A DNA stretch of 64,000 nucleotides from Clostridium sp. 1001271B_151109_B4 (GTDB taxonomy: Bacteria; Bacillota; Clostridia; Clostridiales; Clostridiaceae). Positions 26,573-35,779 of this stretch are shown one piece after another. Below the pieces are notes generated by a model. The model saw only the letters and a list, made by a program, of their open reading frames with translations, was not told where the DNA came from and made no database searches. Position 1 is the stretch's first letter; each line of letters starts with the position of its first letter. A program made the translations under genes and the position numbers. The stretch covers positions 165,974 to 229,973 of the forward strand of contig NZ_JADPBQ010000003.1 of assembly GCF_015670405.1 (NCBI RefSeq), written 5' to 3'.

Positions 26573-27700
26573 CTATTCAGCTTTTTCTAATTTAGAAATC
26601 TGCCTTTCTCCTAAATCAGCTAACTCCTTAAATTGACTTATAGTTTCTTTAAGCCTTGGTAATGCTTCTTGTTTATATGAACTAATTGCATTTAATGCTT
26701 CTAAAGTATCAGAAAAGGCTGATTTTAAAGTATCTACAGAAATATTAGATTCAATTGATTGCCTTTGAATTTCTGCTCCTTGCTCCTTAAGCATTTTTGC
26801 TGTTCCGCTAATTAAATCATTTGTAGTTTTATTTAATAAATCTATCTTTTTCAAAACTATTTTTTGATTATATAGTGCACTAGCAACTATTGTTGCAGTT
26901 CTCAAAGCAGATATAGTTACATTTTTAGCCCTATCAACACCTCTTATAAGTTCTTTATTATTTCTTCTTATAACTTCAATTGCTATTATCCCTTGCTGAT
27001 TAACAACTATCATTTGCTGCATATCCATAATTCTTTGCCTTAAAGGAAATAATATCTCCTCTGAAACAAAACTAATTCTATCTGGATCATCATTATTAGC
27101 TTTTGCTTTATTTAAGGCATCTGAAATCTCCTCATCCATCATTATTCCCATTTCTATTTCTTTAGCTAACTTTTTTGTTAAATCCCTCATAGATAACTCT
27201 TCTATTTCCAAAGTAGTATTATCATTTTTTAAAGTTATCTTACCTTTTTCCAAAGATTCCATGATATCATTAATAACATTATCAGCTTTTTGATACTTAT
27301 CAAAATAAGTACGTATTGGATTTGCAACCCTTCCGAAAAATCCTTTTTTGGTAAAGTCTATCATGCTTGGATCAAGATCTTTCATTGCCCTTTGTAGTTC
27401 TGTTAGCCCAATAGCAACTTCTCCTCCTTCATCCCCCATTTTAGATAGGTTTTTTATACTTACTTCTAATAAGGCATTTTTTTTAGATGATTTTTGCATA
27501 GTATCTAACCCAAATTCATCAATTGATTTTAAAATCAACTTTCTATCCTCTAATGAATCCATATCTAAATTCATAACTGCTTCTACATTATTATCGCTTA
27601 ATACTTTTAACTTTTTTACTTCTTCCCTTTCTGGCTTTACAGCTTCTATAACCTCATTTTTAATTTCTTCAGTATCACATACATTCATTGAAAATCCCAT
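26573..27700 (-). CDS. TelA-family protein (toxic anion resistance)
   Basis: 375 residues, almost all alpha-helical, with the TelA/KlaA pattern (MQQMIVVNQQGIIAIEVIRRNNKELIRGVDRAK and later ALRTATIVASAL). The family is linked to tellurite and cell-envelope stress resistance; its biochemical activity is not established. No signal peptide. The ATG is 9 bases after GGGGG. It is third in an operon behind a membrane protein and a secreted VWA protein, which suggests an envelope-stress complex rather than a stand-alone resistance gene. Confidence 0.85.
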   Translation of the reverse strand: MGFSMNVCDTEEIKNEVIEAVKPEREEVKKLKVLSDNNVEAVMNLDMDSLEDRKLILKSIDEFGLDTMQKSSKKNALLEVSIKNLSKMGDEGGEVAIGLTELQRAMKDLDPSMIDFTKKGFFGRVANPIRTYFDKYQKADNVINDIMESLEKGKITLKNDNTTLEIEELSMRDLTKKLAKEIEMGIMMDEEISDALNKAKANNDDPDRISFVSEEILFPLRQRIMDMQQMIVVNQQGIIAIEVIRRNNKELIRGVDRAKNVTISALRTATIVASALYNQKIVLKKIDLLNKTTNDLISGTAKMLKEQGAEIQRQSIESNISVDTLKSAFSDTLEALNAISSYKQEALPRLKETISQFKELADLGERQISKLEKAE

Positions 27701-27721
27701 GTTCTAATACCCCCTATTTTT

Positions 27722-29416
27722 CTACATCTCTGCATTAAATAAACTTCCTAACTTATAAATAACATCATCAGAATCTGCATTAATACTTGTTGCCTCATTA
27801 ATTGCAGAAATATTTTCCAATGCCTTAATATTTGCATTATATCCAATAGTATGAACTGGTATTTCAACTACCTCTAGGATTTCTTTTATATCTTCTAAAG
27901 AGTGTCCAATATTAGTTTCACCATCACTTAATACAAAAAGCATTAACTTAGCATCTGGATTCCTTTCCTTTTCTTCTAAAAGCATTTTAACAGCTACGGC
28001 AATTCCATCAAATGTTGCTGTTCCTCCACCAGCATCCATATCTTGTACAGCTCCAGTAAATAGTGATCTTTGATTTAAATCGAACTTTCCTATAGGAAGA
28101 TTAATATTAACATCATTTGAATAAGTTACTAATCCAATAGAATTTTCTTCTCCTATATATTGTGCTCCATTCAATAATGATTTTTTTAGCTCATTTAATG
28201 GTTCACCCTCCATGCTTCCAGAAACATCTGCCACAAAAACTGCAGCTATAGGCTTATTGCCATTTTTATTTTCCTTCCATAGCTTTTGAGCCTGTATTAT
28301 TACATCTCCCTCCAAATCCCCAATTTCACATTTATAATCTTCTAAGTTATTAAATCCATATTCTGTAGCTAAATCTTGATATTTTTCTCCCTTATAAAAT
28401 TCAATGAATTTATTTAATATTTCTTTCTTTTCTTCAGATAAACTTCCAATTGAATATAATGGACTATCATGTCTATACCCAAATGGTGTAAATACATAAT
28501 CTGCTTTTAATTCTGGTGAATTTATATATGTTTGATATTCCATAATAAATCCATCTAAAATACCTGATTCAGCAGAATTCCTTAACTGAAGTGTTGTATA
28601 TGCTACTAATGGTATATTAGTTTGAAATTCATTAAAGCCCTCAATTGCTTTTTCACTTAATGGATCACTTGCATCAAATGTGCTTAATGTTGATACTAAA
28701 AAATTTAATCCTGTTGCACTTGCAAATGGATTTGTATATCCCATATTTATTTCCCCATTAGCAACAGCCTCTGTAACATTCTTCAAATTAATTGAACCAT
28801 ACTTTTCTATTAACTCATCATACTTTTCCTTAGACATAATAATACCAGCCACATTTCCAACCATTTTTTCATCATATAATTCAATTGTCTTTCCATTGGC
28901 TTTTATCATTTCTCCCCATAGTTCATTTGATGGATTATATGCATCCGGTAAATATTTCTCTGAAACTATATAATCCATTCCAAGTCCTGATGCTACTTGC
29001 CTTATCTTAACTGAAACAGTTTTCCCATTCACTTCTATTTCTGCCTCATTAAAATCATTAGCTACATCTATTAACCAACTATCCTTTCCAGTACCAGTTT
29101 TCTCACCTGTAGAAAATATTTCAATGTAAGTGTCAGTAGTATTCTCAACTTGTGCTGGATACTTTTCAATATCCGGAATAGTATCTTTTACATCCTCAAC
29201 ACCTAAATCTATGGCTGCTTTTCTAGGTTCTATTTTATTAATATCAATATCTTTACAAATCTTATTCAACTTATCAGTTGCATTTTCTTCAGATATAGCT
29301 TCTTTACTTTTTCCCCAATTTTTAGTTAAAGTTATTCCACCATAAACTAATCCAAAAATTACAATAGCCATAACAATCAAGATACCTGCGAGTTTTCCAC
29401 TTTTCTTACCACCCAC
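27722..29416 (-). CDS. Membrane-anchored protein: solute-binding-like domain plus VWA domain
   Basis: 564 residues. A single N-terminal membrane anchor (about 9-30) is followed by an extracytoplasmic domain of about 340 residues. This domain resembles ABC solute-binding folds (PDAYNPSNELWGEMI, MGYTNPFASATGLNFL, VAYTTLQLR). A von Willebrand A domain then begins at FVADVSGSMEG, with MIDAS residues Asp397, Ser399 and Ser401, a Thr in GGGTATFDG and SDGETN. Metal-dependent ligand binding is expected. It lies 22 bases before telA and 30 bases after the small membrane gene. Known VWA-SBP proteins occur beside TelA in Firmicutes; function is unproven. Confidence 0.82.
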   Translation of the reverse strand: MGGKKSGKLAGILIVMAIVIFGLVYGGITLTKNWGKSKEAISEENATDKLNKICKDIDINKIEPRKAAIDLGVEDVKDTIPDIEKYPAQVENTTDTYIEIFSTGEKTGTGKDSWLIDVANDFNEAEIEVNGKTVSVKIRQVASGLGMDYIVSEKYLPDAYNPSNELWGEMIKANGKTIELYDEKMVGNVAGIIMSKEKYDELIEKYGSINLKNVTEAVANGEINMGYTNPFASATGLNFLVSTLSTFDASDPLSEKAIEGFNEFQTNIPLVAYTTLQLRNSAESGILDGFIMEYQTYINSPELKADYVFTPFGYRHDSPLYSIGSLSEEKKEILNKFIEFYKGEKYQDLATEYGFNNLEDYKCEIGDLEGDVIIQAQKLWKENKNGNKPIAAVFVADVSGSMEGEPLNELKKSLLNGAQYIGEENSIGLVTYSNDVNINLPIGKFDLNQRSLFTGAVQDMDAGGGTATFDGIAVAVKMLLEEKERNPDAKLMLFVLSDGETNIGHSLEDIKEILEVVEIPVHTIGYNANIKALENISAINEATSINADSDDVIYKLGSLFNAEM

Positions 29417-29446
29417 TAATCCATACCCCCTACTTCTTTTATTTAT

Positions 29447-30187
29447 CTACTTATAAAATTTTATTTTATTAATTAATTCATCAACCTCCTTAATTGCACT
29501 CATATTTTCTAACTCTCCATCCTCTAAACTATTAAATTTTGATAACTCAAAAAGAAATTTATCTAATTTCAGTAAAATCTCTTCATTATCTTCTATAGAA
29601 TCTTTTACAAAAGATATATATTCATCAAACATATCTTTTTTCTGCTCTTCTATTTTTCTATTAAGTTTTCCATTTTTAGTGTACTTTTTTATTTTTTCAT
29701 AATCTTGTTCATCAAAAATATTTATTTTATTGATAACACTCTTTATATTTATATAAAATACATCTCTTACTTCAGATATTGTTTTCTTAAATTTTATATA
29801 ACTCATTTCATTTACAGTAAACTTTTGCAGTAATATATCATCTATTTTTTCTTGCTTTTTATCCATTCTCTCTATTTGCTCTAATAAAATATCAATATCC
29901 TTTGAAAAAACTCTTTTACTACTATTCTCCTTTAATGCTTCTATGTAATCTTCACTATCATCTAATTTAGAAATATCAATCTCATCATTTTCTTTTATTA
30001 ATATTTTATAATTTCCAATAATAAAAATAATAAAGCTCATTATGATTATTGTTATGCCTATTGATGTTTGAAATATATTAATAAAATCTATTTTAATATT
30101 AAATAATCCTGGTGAAAAAATAATAATATTAAGCATTACAATTGCAATATTCAATCCTAGTAATGAACTTATTCTTTTAACCTTCAA
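29447..30187 (-). CDS. Two-helix membrane protein with coiled-coil tail (XpaC-like position)
   Basis: 246 residues. Two membrane segments near the N-terminus (about 8-27 and 38-60), then a long charged helical region with coiled-coil character. The start is TTG, 9 bases after AGGGG. I do not recognise the sequence with confidence; XpaC-family proteins often sit next to TelA and share this build, so a distant XpaC relative is possible. It is first gene of the VWA-TelA operon. Confidence 0.6.
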   Translation of the reverse strand: MKVKRISSLLGLNIAIVMLNIIIFSPGLFNIKIDFINIFQTSIGITIIIMSFIIFIIGNYKILIKENDEIDISKLDDSEDYIEALKENSSKRVFSKDIDILLEQIERMDKKQEKIDDILLQKFTVNEMSYIKFKKTISEVRDVFYINIKSVINKINIFDEQDYEKIKKYTKNGKLNRKIEEQKKDMFDEYISFVKDSIEDNEEILLKLDKFLFELSKFNSLEDGELENMSAIKEVDELINKIKFYK

Positions 30188-30346
30188 ATTGCAACACCCC
30201 TTTTTTCGCTTTTTATATTAAAATATATTCTCCTTTATGCGTGAATATTTATTTTTATAAAAAAACTCTACTCTAAAAATAATATCCATCCTTATGTTTT
30301 CAAATAATATTTATAATTTTTATAAATATGCTTATCTAAAAACAAA

Positions 30347-30399
30347 AAGTCCTATATTAAGGCTTAACTTATATTCAACCTTAATATAGAACTTAATTT
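30347..30399 (-). terminator. Terminator of the AraC-family gene
   Basis: Minus-strand stem of about 16 bp, AAGTTCTATATTAAGG / CCTTAATATAGGACTT with one mismatch, then TTTTTG. It begins just after the stop codon of the regulator. Confidence 0.75.
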
Positions 30400-30400
30400 T

Positions 30401-31243
30401 TTATCTAAATGCAGATGGAGATATTCCGTAATACTTTTTAAATAATTTACTAAAATGATATGCATCATTATATCCAACTTTTTGAGCTACTACTTTAATA
30501 GGAATACTTTTATCCTTTAGTAAATCTTCTGCTTTTGATAATCTTATTTTAATTAAATGATTTATTGGAGAATCTCCAATCTCTTCCTTAAATATCTTTG
30601 AAATATAAACAGGACTTAAATACATATTCTTAGATATCTTGTCTAAGGAAATATCACACATATAATTTTCATTCATATAATCAATAATTTGCCTAACTAT
30701 ATTTTGTTTTTCAGACGATTGAAATGAACAATTATATTCATCTTCCTGCTTTTCTTCACTTTCAAACTCCCTACATAGAATAATCAATAATTTCATTACT
30801 AAAGATTTTAGTACCAATGGATACCCCACTCTTTTCATTTTTTCCTCTTTAATAATTTCATCACAACACTTTAAAAATTCATTTTCATACTTTCTTAATT
30901 TTATTACAGGTCCTACCCCTTTATTATCTATGTAATTCTCTCTTATATCACTTAATTTAAAGTTATGAACACCTATGTGTAATTGAGTATATTTAGAATA
31001 CTCACCAGGTGTCTCCATATGATATAATCCTGGATTTGAAATTAATACTTCCCCTTTTTTTATCAAGTAATTATTACCATCGATACAATAGTCAGCTACC
31101 CCAGATGTTACTATTGATAACTCTAGGAAATCATGACAATGATACTTAAATTCCCAATGATTATCACTTCCATCTAAACTTGCTTGAAAAGCAAATAATA
31201 CTTCTGGATTATATTCCTCTGTTCCTCTACCCCATTCAAACAT
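30401..31243 (-). CDS. AraC-family transcriptional regulator
   Basis: 280 residues. N-terminal cupin-like sensing domain (HCHDFLELSIVTSG and KKGEVLISNPGLYHMETPG) and C-terminal double HTH (residues about 185-280, ending KVGYNDAYHFSKLFKKYYGISPSAFR). Regulators of this type often respond to sugars. It is divergent from the heterodimeric ABC exporter with a 149-base gap, so it may control that exporter. AAGGAG precedes the ATG. Confidence 0.87.
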   Translation of the reverse strand: MFEWGRGTEEYNPEVLFAFQASLDGSDNHWEFKYHCHDFLELSIVTSGVADYCIDGNNYLIKKGEVLISNPGLYHMETPGEYSKYTQLHIGVHNFKLSDIRENYIDNKGVGPVIKLRKYENEFLKCCDEIIKEEKMKRVGYPLVLKSLVMKLLIILCREFESEEKQEDEYNCSFQSSEKQNIVRQIIDYMNENYMCDISLDKISKNMYLSPVYISKIFKEEIGDSPINHLIKIRLSKAEDLLKDKSIPIKVVAQKVGYNDAYHFSKLFKKYYGISPSAFR

Positions 31244-31392
31244 TTCTTTCTCCTTATCTCATAAACTTCATTATAATTATAACTTTATATAATAATATAC
31301 ATCAATAGTTTAAGATATCACATTTCATTTTTATATCTAAAATTATAATCTATATAAGGAAATTATATTGAATAAAAACGGGGGTAACTGTT

Positions 31393-33135
31393 ATGGAAAG
31401 TTTAAAATGGATAATGGGATATTTAAAAAACCACATTCCAAAATACAGTATTGCATTAATTTTAGTACTAATAACTTCACTTTTAAGTATGATTAATCCC
31501 TTCCTAGCTGGAGATATTATTGATAGGGTCTTAAATGGTAATGAAAAGAATATATTAATCCCTATTTTAATAACTATGCTAGTTGTTGTTGTAATAAAAG
31601 GCGTACTTACTTATATATATCAAATGATTTTTGAAAAAGTATCACAAGATATACTTCTTAATATTCGTAAGGATTTATATTCTAAATTATTAAAATTAGA
31701 CTTTGACTATTATAACAATACCAAAACTGGTGATATTATGGCTAGAATGACTGGTGATACCGATGCACTTCGTCACTTTATAGCATGGGTTGTATATAAT
31801 ATTTTATCAAATCTAAGCGTATTTATATTTGCAATTATTTCAATGTCTATTGTAAGCCTCCCTTTAACTCTATTTATGCTTACTATTTGTCCTATAATTG
31901 CAATAACAACTATAAAAATGGGAATTCAAATTTCCCCCACTTTTTATAATATAAGAGAAGCTTATTCAAAGCTTAATTCTGTTACGCAAGAAAATATAAG
32001 CGGTAATAGAGTTGTAAAAGCCTTTAGCAGAGAAGATTATGAAATAGAAAAATTTAATAAAGAGAATTTGAATTATAAAGAAAAAAATATGGATACTACC
32101 AACATTATAGGTAAATATATGCCTGTATTAGAATACTTATCAAGCTTTTTATCAATAATAATGATACTTGTTGGAGGTATTTTAGTAATTAATAAATCTA
32201 TGACATTAGGTGATTTAGTCATATTTAATGGGTTGCTTTGGGCATTAAATAACCCTATGAGAATGGCTGGATATTTAATTAATGATACAGAAAGATTCAT
32301 AGCTTCTTCAATTAAAATAAGAGAATTATTAAATACAGAATCAAATATTAAAAACTCTAAATCTCCTATTAAATCAGAAAGAATTCATGGTGATATTTTG
32401 TTTGATAACGTTTCTTTCAACTATGGAGATACTGTAGCCCTAAAAAATATTTCTTTTGAAGCTAAATGTGGACAAACTATTGGAATAATAGGGCCTACTG
32501 GAGCTGGCAAATCTACTTTAGTAAATTTAATTTGTAGATTTTACGATGCAACAGAAGGTGAAGTTTTAATTGATTATACACCAATAAAGAACATAGATAT
32601 TAAACAATTAAGATCTTCAATAGGAATGGCCATGCAGGATATATTCTTATTTTCAGATACCATTGAAGGCAATATAGCTTACGGTAATCCTTCAGCATCA
32701 CTAGATAAAGTTAAGGATATTGCCAAACTTTCTGAAGCACATGGATTTATTTCTGAAATGCCTGAAGGCTATGACACAATCATTGGTGAAAGAGGTGTAG
32801 GCTTATCCGGTGGACAAAGGCAAAGAATATCCTTAGCTAGAGCTTTAATAACTAATCCTTCAATATTGATTTTGGATGATACAACTTCCGCTGTTGATAT
32901 GGAAACAGAATTTAAAATTCAAAAAGAGGTTAATTTAAATAACCCAAATAGAACTAACTTTATAATTGCTCACAGAATATCTTCTGTTAAATCTGCTGAT
33001 TTAATATTAGTCCTTGATAATGGCAGAATTATTGAAAGTGGTACACACAATTCATTAGTTAATAACAAAGGATACTACTATGAAGTATATAAAACTCAAT
33101 TTGGAGATTTCAATTTATCTAAGGAGGTAATATAA
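31393..33135 (+). CDS. Heterodimeric ABC exporter, subunit with degenerate ATP site
   Basis: 580 residues: six membrane helices (about 15-310) then an ATPase domain. Walker A GPTGAGKST (about 366) and signature LSGGQRQR are normal, but Walker B ends ILILDDTTSAVD: the catalytic Glu is replaced by Asp. In TM287/288- and BmrCD-type exporters one subunit carries exactly this change, so the partner gene supplies the active site. It ends directly at the next ATG. GGGGG precedes the start. Drug or lipid-like efflux is inferred from family. Confidence 0.88.
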   Translation: MESLKWIMGYLKNHIPKYSIALILVLITSLLSMINPFLAGDIIDRVLNGNEKNILIPILITMLVVVVIKGVLTYIYQMIFEKVSQDILLNIRKDLYSKLLKLDFDYYNNTKTGDIMARMTGDTDALRHFIAWVVYNILSNLSVFIFAIISMSIVSLPLTLFMLTICPIIAITTIKMGIQISPTFYNIREAYSKLNSVTQENISGNRVVKAFSREDYEIEKFNKENLNYKEKNMDTTNIIGKYMPVLEYLSSFLSIIMILVGGILVINKSMTLGDLVIFNGLLWALNNPMRMAGYLINDTERFIASSIKIRELLNTESNIKNSKSPIKSERIHGDILFDNVSFNYGDTVALKNISFEAKCGQTIGIIGPTGAGKSTLVNLICRFYDATEGEVLIDYTPIKNIDIKQLRSSIGMAMQDIFLFSDTIEGNIAYGNPSASLDKVKDIAKLSEAHGFISEMPEGYDTIIGERGVGLSGGQRQRISLARALITNPSILILDDTTSAVDMETEFKIQKEVNLNNPNRTNFIIAHRISSVKSADLILVLDNGRIIESGTHNSLVNNKGYYYEVYKTQFGDFNLSKEVI

Positions 33136-34920
33136 ATGGCTAGAAATAAATATGATATCGATGAAGAGTTACAAGAAGGTTTTAATTTCTCTCACATTAA
33201 GAGACTTACAAAATATATGAAACCATATAAGCAGAAGATTAGCATATCAGTTGTATTAATGCTAATTTCAAGCTTTGTTTCACTTCTTGGACCATACTTA
33301 ATAAAAATAGCTTTAGATGATATTATACCATCTGGTAATATACTAAACTTAATAATTTTATCCCTTATTTATGCATTATCGCTTGTATTAGTTAGTGCAT
33401 TTATGAAACAACGTATACTTACAATGGGTGAGGTTGGACAAGATATTCTTGTAGATATGAGAAATGATTTATTTGTGAATTTGCAAACCCTTCCATTTAC
33501 TTATTACGATAGTAGACCCCATGGAAAAATTTTAGTAAGAGTTGTAAACTATATTAATTCCTTAAGTGATTTATTATCTAATGGATTTGTTAATTTAATT
33601 GCCGATACTGTAACTCTTTTAATTACTGTTGTATTTATGTTTTACTTAGATTATAGACTTGCACTAGTTAGCTTAATTGGATTACCAGTTTTAATTGCTG
33701 TTATGATGTCCCTAAAAAGGGCTCAAAGACTTGCTAATCAAAGACTTAGCTCTAAGCAATCCAATATGAATGCTTATGTACATGAAAGTATAAATGGAAT
33801 TAAAGTAACTCAATCTTTTTCTCGTGAAGAAGAAAATATGAAAATTTATGAAGATGTTTGTAAACAATATAGTGATTCTTGGATCGATTCAGTTAAATTA
33901 AACTTCTTAGTATGGCCATCTATAGATATTATTTCTGTTGCTTCTATTTCTTTAATTTACTTATTTGGTATTCTAATCTTTGATTCATCAATTAAGGTAG
34001 GGGTACTAGTAGCATTTATCGGATATGTATGGAGATTTTGGGCACCTATAACTAATATAGGTAACTTTTATAATACAATAATTAATGCTATGGCTTATTT
34101 AGAAAGAATTTTTGAAACAATGGATGAAAAACCATTAATTCATGATGAACCTAATGCAAAAACTCTTCCTTCAATTGAAGGACATGTTGAATTTAAAAAT
34201 GTAACCTTTATGTATGAGGAAGATAATCCTATATTAAAAAATATTGATATGAATATTAATAGCGGTGAATCTATAGCTCTAGTTGGACCTACTGGTGCAG
34301 GTAAAAGTACTATTGTAAGCTTAATAAGTAGATTTTATGATATTAATGAAGGGGAAATTTTAATTGATGGAATTGATATTAAAGATGTAACTTTAAAATC
34401 TCTTAGACAACAAATGGGTATCATGCTTCAAGATTCATTTATCTTCGCTGGAACTATAATAGATAACATTCGTTACGGTAAACTTGATGCAACTGATGAA
34501 GAAGTTATTGAAGCTGCTAAAATCGTACAAGCTCATGAATTTATAATGGAATTTGAAAATGGATATTATACTGAAGTAAATGAAAGGGGTTCAAGGCTTT
34601 CAGCTGGCCAAAGACAACTTATATCATTTGCAAGGGCATTACTAGCTGATCCTAGAATTCTAATATTAGATGAAGCAACTTCTAGTATAGATACTCAAAC
34701 AGAGCTGCTTCTTCAAAAAGGATTAGATGAATTATTAAAAGGAAGAACTTCATTTATAATTGCTCATAGGTTATCTACAATTAAAAATTCTTCAAGAATA
34801 ATGTATATAGATGACGGACGTATTGTTGAATGTGGTACACATGATGAGTTAATGTCATTAAAAGGACATTACTACAACCTTTATCAATCACAATATGCGC
34901 TTTTAAAAGAAGCAATTTAA
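33136..34920 (+). CDS. Heterodimeric ABC exporter, subunit with catalytic ATP site
   Basis: 594 residues. Six membrane helices and an ATPase domain with Walker A GPTGAGKST, Walker B ILILDEATSSID with the catalytic Glu intact, and switch His in IIAHRLSTI. The signature is LSAGQRQL, a common variant on the partner side of asymmetric exporters. AAGGAGG lies before the ATG. With the preceding gene it should form one asymmetric heterodimer. Confidence 0.88.
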   Translation: MARNKYDIDEELQEGFNFSHIKRLTKYMKPYKQKISISVVLMLISSFVSLLGPYLIKIALDDIIPSGNILNLIILSLIYALSLVLVSAFMKQRILTMGEVGQDILVDMRNDLFVNLQTLPFTYYDSRPHGKILVRVVNYINSLSDLLSNGFVNLIADTVTLLITVVFMFYLDYRLALVSLIGLPVLIAVMMSLKRAQRLANQRLSSKQSNMNAYVHESINGIKVTQSFSREEENMKIYEDVCKQYSDSWIDSVKLNFLVWPSIDIISVASISLIYLFGILIFDSSIKVGVLVAFIGYVWRFWAPITNIGNFYNTIINAMAYLERIFETMDEKPLIHDEPNAKTLPSIEGHVEFKNVTFMYEEDNPILKNIDMNINSGESIALVGPTGAGKSTIVSLISRFYDINEGEILIDGIDIKDVTLKSLRQQMGIMLQDSFIFAGTIIDNIRYGKLDATDEEVIEAAKIVQAHEFIMEFENGYYTEVNERGSRLSAGQRQLISFARALLADPRILILDEATSSIDTQTELLLQKGLDELLKGRTSFIIAHRLSTIKNSSRIMYIDDGRIVECGTHDELMSLKGHYYNLYQSQYALLKEAI

Positions 34921-35028
34921 AAATAGTTAAGGGTTAATAATAAGAAGTTAATAGTTAATGAATAAATTTAGCTTCAGCTAAATTTAGAAACTCCATAAGG
35001 AGTTTCTACCTTAACTCTTAACTAACCT
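34921..35028 (+). repeat. Dispersed two-hairpin intergenic element, copy C
   Basis: Palindrome 1 at 34963-34986 (arms TAAATTTAGC / GCTAAATTTA). Palindrome 2 at 34987-35006 reads GAAACTCCATAAGGAGTTTC and follows with no spacer. The flanks are TTAATAGTTAATG on the left and TTAACTCTTAACTAACC on the right. It fills the space between two convergent genes (ABC exporter and DedA) and may serve as their terminator. Confidence 0.75.
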
Positions 35029-35529
35029 TCAGTGTATTATTAATTTTACTCCCAAATATCCAAAGGATATCAAAGCGGTATTCCATATGCTAATTCCTAG
35101 TGATGAGTATAATACAAATCCAAAAAAATCCGTTCGGACAACTCCTGATACTAATGATATTAATGTTCTTATTACAGGTATTAATCTACAAATAAAAACC
35201 GCTTTATTACCATACTTTTTAGAATAGCTTAATATCTCTTTAGTATACTTTTCAGTTTTAGGTGCTTTTTTATTAAACCATTCTAGAATCGGAGTTCCTA
35301 TGTAATAACCTATGATATAAAAAGCTATACTTCCAAACACAGCAGCAGCTATGGATATTAAAATTACTAGAAATAGACTATTTTTTGTTTCTGCTACAAA
35401 GGCTCCTATTGTAGGCATAACTACTGTAGCAGGAACACCTGGACAATTTAGATGTTCTAAAAAAATAACTATAAATAAGAAAATAAGTCCGTATTTAGAA
35501 AAATACTCTAATATTATGCTAGTCCCCAT
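35029..35529 (-). CDS. DedA-family membrane protein
   Basis: About 166 residues, a little short for DedA. It has EHLNCPGVPATVVMPTIG near the N-terminus and FICRLIPVIRTLISLVSG in the second half, the two paired re-entrant motifs of DedA/SNARE-associated proteins. These act as lipid (undecaprenyl-phosphate type) flippases or envelope maintenance factors. Start at 35529, 5 bases after a run of eight G; the upstream ATG precedes the G-run. Monocistronic. Confidence 0.85.
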   Translation of the reverse strand: MGTSIILEYFSKYGLIFLFIVIFLEHLNCPGVPATVVMPTIGAFVAETKNSLFLVILISIAAAVFGSIAFYIIGYYIGTPILEWFNKKAPKTEKYTKEILSYSKKYGNKAVFICRLIPVIRTLISLVSGVVRTDFFGFVLYSSLGISIWNTALISFGYLGVKLIIH

Positions 35530-35779
35530 TACATCCCCCCCCATTTTTACTAGAGTTTTTAAATAATTATTATATTAATATGTTAACCCTTTACCATATA
35601 TACTTGGAATGTTTCTATTTTAGATGTAATTATAAATTTTTTCTTAATTATTTCATGTTATCGATTTCATTAATTGGAATATTTAAATATTAGTTGTATA
35701 ATAATCTATGATTTAATAGTAAATTAACTTTTTTTAACAAATATTTAGCTTTAAAAAACAATCATAGGGGGATTTTTAT

